Source: Fremontodendron californicum
Taxonomy: Eukaryota > Streptophyta > Magnoliopsida > Malvales > Malvaceae
DNA: 64,000 nt
Direction of reading: 5' to 3'
Assembly: GCA_030761205.1 (NCBI GenBank)
Contig: JAULJL010000015.1
Span: 3,944,001-4,008,000 of the forward strand
The notes below the pieces were generated by a model. That model worked only from the letters and a program-made list of their open reading frames with translations. It had not been told where the DNA came from and did no database searches. Both the position numbers and the translations under genes were made by a program. Positions 47,760 to 59,718 of the stretch are shown here, piece by piece. The first letter of the stretch is position 1, and the number at the start of each line of letters is the position of its first letter.

Positions 47760-50700
47760 ATGAGGATCATGAGACGCCATGGTTGGCAGCGACCTTTCCA
47801 TCCTTTACAGGTAAATGTCACACTTAGACCCTTTTTCTTTGTCTTAGAATTGCTGATCGAAATTGTTGGATTGAAACTTTGAACTGAATCGAAATTGTTG
47901 GATTTGCAGATGGTGGGAATGGCAGTATACAGTTTTCTAGTTGTGGCCTTTTATTCATTTTTAGGCCTTTTTCTTGGAAACAGAATTGCTGAAATCACTA
48001 TCACAACTATCTTTTCATTCGTGGTAATCTTCTCAAAGCAAAACTTTGAATTTTTTTTATTGTTTTTATAGCCCAAAACTCACTGGGAATTAATTAATTA
48101 ATAAGCTGTTAATTTGCTTTTTCAATTCCAGGCACTCTCAGTCATGTTCCTGTTTATTAGGTGTACTGCTATTGATCCTACTGATAAAACCAGCTCTAGG
48201 AAGAAGAAAAGAGGCAAATCTAAAGGGGTTTTGAAGCTAAACTATGGGTTCATATTGACCCAGATTGTTGTAAGGTTTTTTAGGAGGTTGGAGAAGAAGA
48301 TTCTTAGGACTTTTATAAGGAGGAAGTATCTGGATCCTTGGAAAACCAATGTCCAAATGGAACCATTGCTACCATTTCCCCTTGTCACGAAGGATGATGC
48401 AATTTCTCCTGACCTTAAAGAGGATGACATCTCCTATTGTTCTCTCTGTGATTTTGAGGTTTGCCTTTGTGCTACTAACAATTCTAAATCAGTTCTTTCC
48501 CTTTTGCCTTTTACATATTTCTCTGCTTTATCTTAGGTGAAAAAACATAGCAAGCACTGTAGGACTTGCAATCGGTGTGTTGAAGGTTTTGATCATCATT
48601 GCAGGGTAAGGGTCAATTTTGGCCTTTAATTTTTGTTTCCTTTTTCAGTTTGCAGTGTATTTGAGAAAGCAATTTATGTGTACTGATTTGCTTATTTTAT
48701 CTTATGTCAGTGGTTGAACAACTGTGTAGGGAAAAGAAATTATACAACATTCATTCTTCTAATGATTTTTGTCTTGTTAATGGTAAGTGGTTTTCTATGT
48801 CCTTCAACTGTTAGAGATCAATTTCATAATCCCCCTATTTTTCCTCCAAAAGAGCTTCAAATTCTAAGTTAATTCTATTTACCCTGACTATCAAACCGAT
48901 ACTGTTACAGCTAATCCTAGAAGGAGGAACTGCTATTGCCATATTCATCAGGTGCCTTGCAGATAAGAAGGGAATAGAGCAGGAGCTGGAGAAGAGGCTC
49001 TATATAGAGTTCCCTAGAGAAGTTCTTGCCACAATAACAGTAAGTATTAGTATCTTTTCCTTACTTTGGAAATCTCTCAAATTGTGGTATGGATTTGTTT
49101 TAACTCTTGGAGATATTACAGATTTTGTTGGCTTTGTTTACTGCTTATGGTTCGGCAGCAATGGGACAGCTTTTCTTCTTTCATGTAGTTCTGATAAGAA
49201 AGGTAAGTAATTATAGCTTCCTTCTTAGAATTATTTTGCAAAACATAATGTAGTCTGAAATCTGTTTGGTTAAGCCAAGATAGAAACATTTTTGTACAAG
49301 TTAACGTCCTTGGTCGTTTCCACCTCAAGCTTCCCATTACTTGCTTCCTTCAACATCTCCACTGTAACTTTATGCACATGAAACGAGGCTCTTTCCATGT
49401 GGTCAGTTTACAAGAAAAGATATGGTTCTGGTTGTAGGAAAATATTTTTAATGTGAGCTTTTACTAATTGCTTTTGTTTGTGAAAAACAAATTGAATTAA
49501 AGGAACTGGTAAAATCCCAAATCATTATGTGATCCGTATAGTTGGGTTTAAGTTCGTCTCAGTTTAATAATTAAATGTGGTATGAAAAGTGTAGGACTGA
49601 TAAGTTCCTTAATAGGAGGACCCAAACTAATTATAATGGGTTAGGTCTCCCCTCTTCCATCCATAAAATCCTAGTATAAATACCTAGTGGATGTGGTTTG
49701 TCCCATTGATAGCTGCCATACAGAACTTGAACAAAGGAAGAGGAAGAGTCCAGTGATTTAAGAAAACTCTTGAACAGATTACAGAAGGATAATACAAAAC
49801 AAGGGTAATCCATTTTTTATCATGGTTCCCAAAATTAATGAAAATGTTTTGTAGATGTAATTTCTTTTGATTTTGTTCGTGTTTCAAATTGTCGAGAGAG
49901 TTGTTGATGTCATGAATACTTATTGAATTTTATTAATTAATGATTTTTGATATTGTGTTTTCACGTCAATAGTATTTGAAATTTCATGAATTTATCACTT
50001 CTTTAGGTTTTGAAGAAAAAATTGTGAATTCTTACATATACTTTAGGTCAGTGGGAGTACATTTATCTTCTTAGTGTTGTATGTAGATGATATTTTACTT
50101 GCTAGCAATGATTTGGGCTGGATTGTGGAAGCGGAAAAAATACTTTCTCAAAATTTTGATATGAAGATTTGGGAGAGGCAAATTTAGGCAAATTTTGTTT
50201 TCTGTGTTGAAATTCACATAAATAAAGGTAAAAGGTTTTGGGCTTTCTCAAAGAGTATTTATTGATCGTGTCTTAGAGCATTTTAGATATGAAGATTTGG
50301 GCTTGATTGTGGAAGCGGAAAAAATACTTTCTCAAAATTTTATATGAAGATTTGGGAGAGGCAAATTTAGGCAAATTTTGTTTTGTGTGTTAAAATTCAC
50401 AGAAATAAATTAAAAGGTTTTGGGCTTTCTCAAAGAGTATTTATTGATCGTGTCTTAGAGCATTTTAGAATGAAAGATTGTAAATCATGTTTAGTTCCCA
50501 TCATTAAAGAAGACAAATTTAGTAAAGATCATGAAAAACTATATCCTATCCAATCTTTAATTTGAGAAATAATTCTTCCTTTGATTCTTATAATGGATTC
50601 AGGTAAGTCCTTTTGTTAATTTTTCATTCTAGTTTCATTCTCTATTGCATTTAACAATCCTCATAAAAAGAAGCTTGATCCTATAATTGTATCCGGATTT

Positions 50701-53700
50701 TTCATTGGTTACCCAGTGGCCGGCTATAGATTTTATTCTCCTAAAAATGGCACACGACTGTGGAATCATTGAATGCTAAATATCTTGAAGATGATATTGA
50801 GAGATGTGTTTGCCCACCAATTAAGTCAGTGACTCTCCTCTGGATTTCTTTTATCTATAATTCAAGAGAAACATACTACTACACCTGTACAAGATAAACA
50901 ACATACTGAAATAATACCCTTCAGGAGATCTCAAAGACAAAAAAAATCCACCTTATCAGATGATTATATTGTTTATTCCGATGAGGTGGATTATGACTTG
51001 GGGAGATTATAGACCCAGTTACATTAGATGAATTATTATAGCACTAATAGCACATTTTAATTTAGAATTGCATTAGATGAATGTCAAAACTGTTTTTCTA
51101 AATGGAGATCTCTATGAGAAAGCCATAAGGGTTTGTGGTAACTGGAAAATAGCAACTTAAAAAAATTAATTTATGTTTTGAAGCAAGCTTCACGTCAGCG
51201 GTACTTGAAATTTCATTAATTTATAACTTATTTAGGTTTTGAAGAAATTATTATGGATTCTTGCGTATACTTTAAGGTCAGTGGGAGTAAATTTATCTTT
51301 TTAGTGTTGTATGTAGATGATATTTTACTTGCTAGCAATGACTTGGGCTTGATTGTGGAAGTGAAAATAATTTTTTCTCAAAATTTTGATATGAAAGATT
51401 TGGGAGAGGCAAACTTTGTTTTGGATGTTGAAATTCACGAAAATAAAGGTAAAAAAGTTTTTTGGCTTTCTCAAAAAGCATTTATTGATTGTGTCTTAGA
51501 GCGTTTTTGAATGAAAGATTGTAAACCAAATTTAGTTCTCATCATTAAAAAAGATAAATTTAGTAAAGATCAGTGTCCTAAGAATGATATAGAGAATATA
51601 TGAAACATATTCCCTATAGTAATGTTGTGGGTAGTTTGATGTACTTTTCAGTATGCACTAGACTTGATATAGCTTTTGCAACTAGTGTATTTGGAAGATA
51701 TTTGGCTAATCTTGGATATGACCATTGGATTGCAACAAAGAAAGTATTGAGATATTTGTGCAAAACTGGAGAATACATGCTTGTGCACAGATGATAGAAC
51801 ATTCACTAATGGTTTTATATTTATGCTTGATGGGGAGCAATATCTTGAAAGAGTTCTAAACAATCTGTTTCTTTTGTTAAAAGTACTAAAAACACTTGAG
51901 AAGCAAAATACATTGAGCTAAAGTATTTTAAGCTTTTATCTTGAGTAGATAATGAGGATCTTGTGATAACCCATGTTTATACAGATAATATGTTGGCTGA
52001 CCTACAAACTAAATGATTTAGACTCATTTTTTAATAAACATGTTGTGAAAATGGGTATCTTGTCATCTTTTGATATATTGATACATTGAGCTAAAGTATT
52101 TTAAGCTTTTATCTTGAGTAGATAATGAGAATCTTGTGATAACCCATGTTTTATACTGATCTACAAACTAAATGATTTAGACCCATTTTTTAATAAATAT
52201 GTTGTGAAAATGGGTATCTTGTCATCTTTTGATGTATTGAGTTAATAAGAGTATGTGATGTTTTTGTATTGCTGTGTGCAATCATGTGGATATTTTAGAA
52301 GTAGTTGGTTTTGCCCATACTGATTTAGCTGGATGCACATATGATAGAAAATCCACTATTGGTTTTATATTTATATTTGCTGGGTATCTAGGAAGAGTTC
52401 TAAACAATCTTTAGTGGAAAACTGAAATTGTTGCTTGTTTTGGAGGTTGGGGCTCATGCTAAGTGTCTAAGAAATTTAATTTTTGGGCTTAAGATAATAA
52501 CTTCTATCTCAAAGCTATTGAAGATTTTTTCTAATAATTCTTCTACTGTTTCCTTTGTTAAAAGTACCAAAAATACTGAAGAAACAAAACACATTAAGCT
52601 AAAAAAAATTTAAGCTTACATCTTGGATAGATAATGAGGATCTTGTAATAACCCATGTTTATACAAATAATATGTTGGTTGATCCACTAACTAAAGGACT
52701 TAGATCCATTGTTTTTAATAAAATGTTGTGAAAATGGTATCTTGTCATCTTTTGATGTATTGAGTTAATGAGAGTATGTGATGTTTTTGTATTGCTGTGT
52801 ACAAGCATGTGGATATTTTAGAGGTAATTGGTTTTGCGGATACTGATTTTAGCTAGCGACTACTCCTACAATAAAAGCTGAAATTGTTGCTTGTTTTGAA
52901 GCTGGGTCTCATGCAAAGTGGCTAAGGGATTTTATTTTTAGGCTTAATATAGTAACTTCTATCTCAAAGCTATTGAATTTTTTTTTAAAAGTACTAAAAA
53001 CACGAGCAAAATATATTGAACTAAAGTATTTTAAGCTTACATCTTGGGTAGATAATAAAGATCTTGTGATAACCCATATTTATACAGATATACAGATATA
53101 GATATACAGATAATATGTTGGTTGATCCACTAACTAAAAAACTTAGACCTATTGTTTTTAATAAACATGTTGTGAAAATGGGTACCTTGTCATCTTTTGA
53201 TGTATTGAGTTAGAGGGAGTATGTGATGTTTTAGTATTGCTGTTTCCAGTTGTTATAATGACTTTTAGTTATTTTAATGAATGAATTTTTGCATGTTATA
53301 TTATTGTATATTTTTTATAATTTGTTTTGAGCTCATGATTTTGATTTAAAAATCTCGAGATGCAGGAAATTTTTCCAAAAATTTATAAAGGGTTTTTTCG
53401 AAAGCATAAAGAGGATTGATTTCGATAAAAGTTTAAAGGGAATTATATTCCATAAATTGTCTGGATAAGGCCATATGGAGATTTAATGTGGTCTTAGCTT
53501 TTTTGAAGCATAAAGGGTACAGAGGACCAAAGGAGGTGTTGATATGTTTATTATTTTATTTTTGGGATCATTTGTGTCAACTCACACTACACTTTACCAC
53601 ATTTTGGAATCCATGTCGATGTAGTATTAACACTTGTGATTGTGAAAGGTCTTGTGTTAATTAATAACATAATGATCGCTACAGTCCAGTGTTATTATTT

Positions 53701-55411
53701 ATATTGAACCAGGTTCTTTGCTGATATATTTTATTACATGTTTTGTGGCCACTAAAGTTACATTCGATCTTAGAGTCGTTTTTAAAATCTTATTTTCTAA
53801 AATATTAAAATCAATTAGCATTACTCAAGTGGGAGAATATTGAAAAATATTTTTAATGTGGGTTTTTGCTAATTGCTTTGTTTGTGAAAAACATATTGAA
53901 TTAAAAGAACTGGTAAAGTCCAAATCACTATGTGATCCGTATAATTAGGTTTAGGTTCGTATCACTTTAAATATTGAGTGTGGCATGAAAGGTGTAGGGT
54001 TTAATAATTAAAGTGAGCTCCTTAATTGAAGGACCCAAACTAATTATAATTATAATGAGCTAGATCTCCCCTCTCCCATTCATAAAATCCTAGTATAAAT
54101 AGCTATTGGATGTGGTTGAACTTGAACAAAGAAAGAGGAGTCGTAGTCGATATCTATTGTCACCCCATTGTCATTCCCTTTGGTACTAGAAAATCATCTT
54201 GCATTTCCTATGCTGATAAATCCATATACTTCAATACTTACTGTAAAGCTAAGAAATTGAGGAAACTTTCTGTCGTGTTCGTAGGGTACCCATTTGTAAT
54301 TATAACAATTCTGAGAATGTCACAATGCATCAGCAAACTTTGGCATGCATTTATTATCTGTCAATTTCCCAGCCCTTTGAAGAAAATTTCCTTACGTTTC
54401 CTCAGTAGAGGATTCGAATTGTCACTATCTCAGCATGCGTATCGTTTCAAAGCCCCTTTAATGAACTTTTTCACTTCTATTCTTTTAGCCTGTGCTAGCA
54501 ATTTAACCATTGTGATACATTATGTGTCATACAATACCTCATATGCTAAAAGATGGTTAATTAGCCATTATTAAATTAAATCTAAGGTCTTTGTTTGTTT
54601 GAGCTATTTAGTGCCTTTCCAGTTTCAATATTATGTGTTGGTTCTTTTACAGGGAATGAGAACATATGATTATATACTGGCAATGAAAGAGGAGAACCAA
54701 TTTACAATAGATCCATTTGACGACTCAGATATCTCGTCAGACGATAGCTCGGATTTTGATTCACCTGAAAAACCAACATTTATGTCGAGGTTTATATGCA
54801 GAGGACAAAGAACTCAGGTATTTAAACGAGACATCCCAGCTTAAAAGTTTATCTAAAGAAATTGAGCAGGTCCATCTTACTTGTCAGTTAAATTTCAGAA
54901 CCCATCAAGATTGTCCATAAGAATTGATAAAGATCCTGAAGTTTCCACCTTAACCAGCAAGAAACAAGGCTTCCATGTAAGCATTGACCCATGGAAACTG
55001 ATAAATCTTAGTAGGGAGAAAGCTGTTCTAGCAGCAGAGAAGGCTAGAGAAAGGCTTAAGAAACAAAAGCCAGCGGTGGAACTTGATCCATTGAAGCCAC
55101 TACCACTGGAGACAAAATGTGGCCCACTAATGAACCCCGAAAGAAATATAGCCAATTCAGGAACATCAACAACGCCTCTCATTTCCAAAGGCAGGCTTCC
55201 AGGTTCACCAGGAAGGTTTTCAAGCCCAAGGCGTCGATTTTCTGGCTCTCCTACTATGATCTCTAGTGTTTTGCCATCACCAAAACAAAAATATAGAAGC
55301 AATTTCGATTTGAAACTAACAGAGGTTTCCAGGGAGCTTGAAACATACATTTCAAGGCAGGTTTTATTTTCTGTTATGAAAAAAGATGGCAGTGAGGCAT
55401 CTCCAAGATAA
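47760..55411 (+). CDS. DHHC-type protein S-acyltransferase
   Basis: Membrane enzyme that transfers palmitate to cysteines of target proteins. Nine exons: 47760-47810, 47910-48023, 48132-48458, 48537-48605, 48711-48782, 48911-49039, 49122-49202, 54653-54817, 54899-55411; phases close at 506 aa. Four membrane segments: two near the N-terminus (MVGMAVYSFLVVAFYSFLG; IFSFVALSVMFLFI) and two after the catalytic domain (FILLMIFVLLMLILEGGTA; ILLALFTAYGSAAMGQLFFF). The cytosolic Cys-rich domain runs YCSLC ... HCRTCNRC ... DHHCRWLNNCVGKRNY. The acidic DDSDISSDDSSDFDSPEKP and the long C-terminal tail ending GSEASPR suit the plant PAT19-22 group. The DPG motif is altered (IDPTD) and the TTxE-type motif reads MRTYDYI. 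ATG 47769 is an alternative in-frame start that fits relatives (MRRHGW). Intron 7 (49203-54652, 5450 bp) contains a copia element in the sense orientation. Confidence 0.93.
49433..49750 (+). repeat. 5' LTR of the copia element
   Basis: Aligns with about 53838-54140 with many substitutions and one extra stretch of about 25 bp near 49700-49722, so the insertion is old. The right boundary is uncertain. Confidence 0.7.
50040..53210 (+). pseudogene. Reiterated copia RT/RNase H remnants
   Basis: The reverse-transcriptase motif LYVDDILLASNDLG occurs at about 51309-51350 with DMKDLGEANFVLDVEIHENK following, and again in decayed form at 50070-50240. A further part (AEKILSQNF onwards) is repeated at 50300-50480. 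RNase H-side sequence YSNVVGSLMYFSVCTRLDIA is at about 51615-51670. The final segment (around ACCCATGTTTATACAGATAA, encoding the VYTDNMLAD/DPLTK end of pol) appears at about 51960, 52135, 52645 and 53070. Stops and frameshifts are frequent; no functional protein. Confidence 0.8.
53838..54140 (+). repeat. 3' LTR of the copia element
   Basis: Preceded by a purine tract and similar to the 5' copy from its first bases to the ACTTGAACAAAG stretch at about 54119-54130. The sequence after this, up to 54652, is ordinary intron as far as I can tell. Confidence 0.7.
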
Positions 55412-56007
55412 ATTTTTTTAAGGTTTCTCAGCCTCTGAGAAAAGATTTCATTGGTTTGTTGTGTGCATTCTTGATGAAACATCTCATCTCATTAGATTTT
55501 ACAAGTGTATTTCATCTTTTTTCAACTCTTTTACATACTACAATTCGATACTCTTCAGATTGATGAATACAAATACAATTGAAGAACTTGCACCTAACCA
55601 AGCACATGCATTGATGCAAAAGAATCTTGTACGATACAAAAACAAAGGCATGGGTCTAACACGTCATTATTGTGGTATTCTTACATGAGAACTTCCTCCA
55701 CATATCCTTCCAAAGCATGGAAGTCGCCTTACTTTCCAGGAAAGAGGCTGGATAGACAACAATCACAATAAAGGCAACTCGAATAATAACACAGTATGTG
55801 TAAATATTTCTGTGATTCTGTTTTCATTGAGCTTTTTGAATAACTTGCTCTACTCCAATCAACTTCTTATGTCGGGCATCATTTTCTTGGTCAGGTGATG
55901 GGCTGTTGTGTTGAGAAATGGCAAGAATCAAAATTCCAACAAAAAAAATTCAAAATTCATGAAAGAGGGTGATTTCCACCGTAAAGCAAATGCTATGTTT
56001 CCACTAT
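55412..56007. other. Gap between convergent genes
   Basis: About 600 bases hold the 3' UTRs of both the palmitoyltransferase (plus) and the polygalacturonase-like gene (minus). Open frames at 55461-55688 and 55908-56198 resemble no family I know; the latter is antisense to the last exon of the next gene. Confidence 0.5.
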
Positions 56008-58924
56008 TTACCAAGAAAGCAACCAAGAACCTCTGTTTTGATTACCTGAACTCCACAAATGATTTGATAGAAGGTAACAATCTGAATAATGCTTGGGGTA
56101 GATACTTTCCTTCAGAGGTTCACAAGTTTCTGGGGAAACCAAGGCAGAGTATCCTTGAATATATGAGCAGTTCCATGGAGACTCTGAGGTTACATTGAGA
56201 GTAATATTCAATAAGCAAACATGATTAAAACTGTCCCCTTCTATGCCTTCGAGGAGGCCTGCAACTTTTATGTTTTCCCCTATGACATTTTTAACAGTAA
56301 TCCTTTCTATTACAGGGAGAGCATTTGGATCATAAAACTCATCTGGATGCTGAGAAAAACTACCATTGAACTTTATAGCTGTGTCTACACCAGCCAAGGT
56401 AACATTTGATATATAGATATTTCTCACATAACCACCCCTTCCACGAGCAGTCTTTATTTTAATAGCTGTGCTTGAATCGAAAAAATAGAGGTTTTCTGCA
56501 TAAACTTCAGAAACACCTCCAGACATCTCACTTCCAATTGCAATCCCAGAGCCATTTCGATTGTTTCCAGTAAGCCGGCGGATGATAATATCTGTGCTGG
56601 GGCGAGCAAAGGAAATGCCATACTCATCCCACCCACTTTTGATGGAAATTAGATCATCGCCAGTGCTAATATAACAGTCTTCAATGCAAACATCATCAGA
56701 AGAATCTGGATGTATTTAAACATATCAGTAAGAAAAGATGTGAGGGGTTAACTTGGCAAACGGGGGAAAATAGAGATAAAAATGTTGATTATACTTCATA
56801 GGTGTTACGAAGTAGAATCTTGTATCTTCCAAAATTAAAGGTGTTACAGTTCAAGAATACTTGTAATTGATAATTCAAACAGAATTTCCAGGTTAGCATA
56901 TAGAACTCACCTGGATCAATCCCATCTGTGTTTGGTGAATCTAGAGGAGCCAGGATTGTGACATTCTGGACTATGACATGGCTGTCCATCGAGAAAATAA
57001 AAAGTCTCAACTTAATTGATAAATGCTTTCACTCTTGAAGGTTCTGTTCTAAAATGGTAACGTAAACAATTTAATTGCAACATTCAAAGAAGAGCTTGTT
57101 ACTATTAATGAAAACCACAAACCTGCAGTATACTGGGTGGATGGTCCAAAATGGAGAATTCAAGAAAGTCAAGTTTGAGATTACAACCCCAGTTGAGTTC
57201 ATCAACTCAACCAGATGGGGCCGAGTATAGTTCAGAGTTTTACTTCTAAACCAGTTCCACCAAACACTGCCTTGGCCATCAATAGTTCCATTATCACCTG
57301 CAAGGAGAAGCAGTGGCATCAACAAAAGAAATAAAATGCTCGTGGAAGTTATTTTTCATCAATGCTACTAACCTGTTATGATTACATCAGTCAAATTGCG
57401 ACCATATATGAGGCTTCGATGCCTTCCTCCAGGTAACTCCCTACCTCGGCCATAGGAAGGCAGAGGATCAACAACTGGCCAATCATCAGAATTCTGAAAC
57501 AACAGAAGATATGCTATTTTATATTATATGATAAGAAAGCATCTAGGGTGGTAGGCTTACAAAAAAAGGAAATGCACAATTGAATTCAGGGCATAAACAG
57601 AAAGACATCAAATAGATTAGCAGTAGAGCATCGATGATCACAAATGAGATGTTATTCTTGCATTGTTAAATTAGTACTTTAATCATATAAGTATTGGTTT
57701 TCTTACAAATAGCCGAATGCATATTCTCCAGCATCAACCGTTCATTGCATATAGCATTGTAACAACAGGTTAAATCCCATATACCACAAAATTTCCAGCC
57801 AGAAGGGGACCATAGGAAAGACCATGCTACTAGGTTGCAATGTTCTTTTGAAGTAAGCTAAGGACTTACCTTTGATCCAAGAATTACAGCATCCTTATCT
57901 AACCACAAAGTTAGGTGACTGATCAGATCGAAGCTTCCTGTCAACCACCGGCCAGCTGGGACAAAAAGCTTGGCCCCACCTTTGTCAGCAAATGAATTGA
58001 GGTAGAAGATGGCATTCTGAAAGGCTTTTGTATTGAGAGTGACACCATCTCCAACGGCGCCAAATTCGGTAATAGTGACACTGTGAGGCCGAATCTCCCC
58101 TGAGTCGGTCTGTTTGCAATGTGAGCTATCCTTGACAGCCCATGTAATATGACTGAAAAATGCAACTACCAGAAGCACATCCACCAGCTGAAAGGAAATG
58201 TTCTTAGAATTGATCATGAATGTTAAATCAGAGTTTAAACAGCTTGCCCTCCCCCTTTTTTCTTCAGACATTCCTGATTGACCGTGATATGTAGATATGG
58301 CCAATTTACTAAGTAATTTAGACAAGTATGACCATTTAACAAACTTAGAGTTCAAATAAAAGAAAATGAAAGCCAGATTAACAACAATGTGAATCAAAAG
58401 AAGCCTGAAAATAGGAAATGAGAAACATGCAAAGTAGTGAGGGAGTAACTTATCAACCAAGTCATGGATAATAAGCGACTCGCACATTTCATGCCATAAA
58501 ACTAGCAGATGTACAGAAAAGTAATAAACTGAACTACATTTTACAAAATGGGATAACTATGCAAAGAGAAGAAATAGCTAATCCAAAATGGAAGAAGGAA
58601 AATCCGTTTGCTCACAACCACTACTAGTCTCCCACACTAACAAAAGCTAAAATGAAGAACCATTTGCTCATTTAGATCCTAACAATTTTCTTAATCAATC
58701 TTGTTACGTGTGCAAAAGAATTTACATGAGTCAAACTATCCTTCCATAACACATTTTTGAACATTTTGTTCAGATCTTGTTCAAAGTCCAAGAACTTAAA
58801 GCAGAAAGACAATGAACAAATTTAGACCCATTCAAACAGATAAAAATAAAAAATTAAAACAACAAAACAGAAAGTTATAAGGAAAAGAAATGATCAAACA
58901 ACTCACACTGAAAGATCTCTTCAT
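56008..58924 (-). CDS. GH28 polygalacturonase-like protein
   Basis: Secreted pectin-degrading beta-helix family. Six exons: 58907-58924, 57870-58187, 57373-57493, 57123-57297, 56911-56981, 56008-56705; phases close at 466 aa. The first coding exon is only 18 bases (MKRSFS) and joins LVDVLLVVAFFSHITWA to form the signal peptide or anchor. GH28 motifs: SPNTDGIDP (motif I, intact), STGDDLISIKSG (motif II, both Asp intact), NGSGIAIGSE (motif III, with Ser where His is usual: GHG to GSG) and AIKIKTARGRGG (motif IV, with Lys where Arg is usual: RIK to KIK). These changes match a divergent plant subgroup, so true polygalacturonase activity is unproven. The C-terminus after VSPETCEPL extends about 30 residues further than I expect and may hide a missed splice. 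The start is chosen because the tiny exon splices in phase; an upstream frame to 58487 is intronic. Confidence 0.92.
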
Positions 58925-59671
58925 ATGAAATTATGAATGAGATCTGCAATTTTCCCTTTCAGCCCAAGCACCTAAGAAGAAAGCTCGCGGATGCCACAAA
59001 AACCAGTCTCCCAACTAAATCCCTCTCCTTTTTATTTGATCAAAACAAAAGAAAGGCAACGGGGAAACACTTGGAAGAATAGGAAGGGTTGTCTTTTTTT
59101 ATTTTTCTTCTGATCAAGAATAAAATCCCCCTTTCTCTAGCTAGTAATAAGGCAAGTGTGTGTGTGAGAGAGAGTGTGTGTGGGTGATTAGATGGGTCAT
59201 TGAGAGAACTACCATTACCACCACCACCCAAGGAAAAATCATTGAAAGTGACCGTTGCTGCCCGCCAAAAAATAAGCAGTAGGTCCCTCTTATGTCTTCA
59301 CTCGCTCCATTACTTCACTCTCTCTCTCTTTCTCTCTGTCCTTCTTGCTCTGTACACAACACTGATGAGAAGAAATGAAGTATTACCCAGAAAAGTTAAA
59401 GCTTTAAGGAAGCTGAAAACAGGTACAAACTCGATGATATCGAAGATGGGGTGGTTGGTAATGGTATATATATTCAGATAACAGAAGCGTGAGTAAGCTT
59501 TTTGGTGTGTGCTCTTTGGCTTGTTTGTTTCTGTTTGTGACTGCTGCTGGTTTCTATTTTAAGAGCCTGACAGAGTGACCCTTTCCCTTAAAGAGTGAGT
59601 GAGTTTTATTTAGGGAGACTTTCATAGAGATCCAAAGTCTTTGCATGTGATGAGCCATCCTAGTCCTAGAT

Positions 59672-59718
<47 letters not shown>

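Larger units (their letters stand above)
49433..54140 (+). mobile_element. Decayed Ty1/copia LTR retrotransposon in intron 7 of the DHHC gene
   Basis: Two related direct repeats of about 300 bp bound it: about 49433-49750 and 53838-54140. Both contain AAAATATTTTTAATGTG near the start and ATCCTAGTATAAAT (TATA-like) near the end. A purine tract AGTGGGAGAAT (about 53828-53838) precedes the second, as expected for a 3' LTR. Between them are broken copia pol fragments. Outer boundaries are approximate; no target duplication or primer-binding site was found. Confidence 0.82.

Noticed and set aside
54110..54574. 154-residue plus-strand open frame in intron 7
   Set aside because: It starts within the copia 3' LTR, has no recognisable domain, and lies inside an intron whose flanking exons join cleanly.
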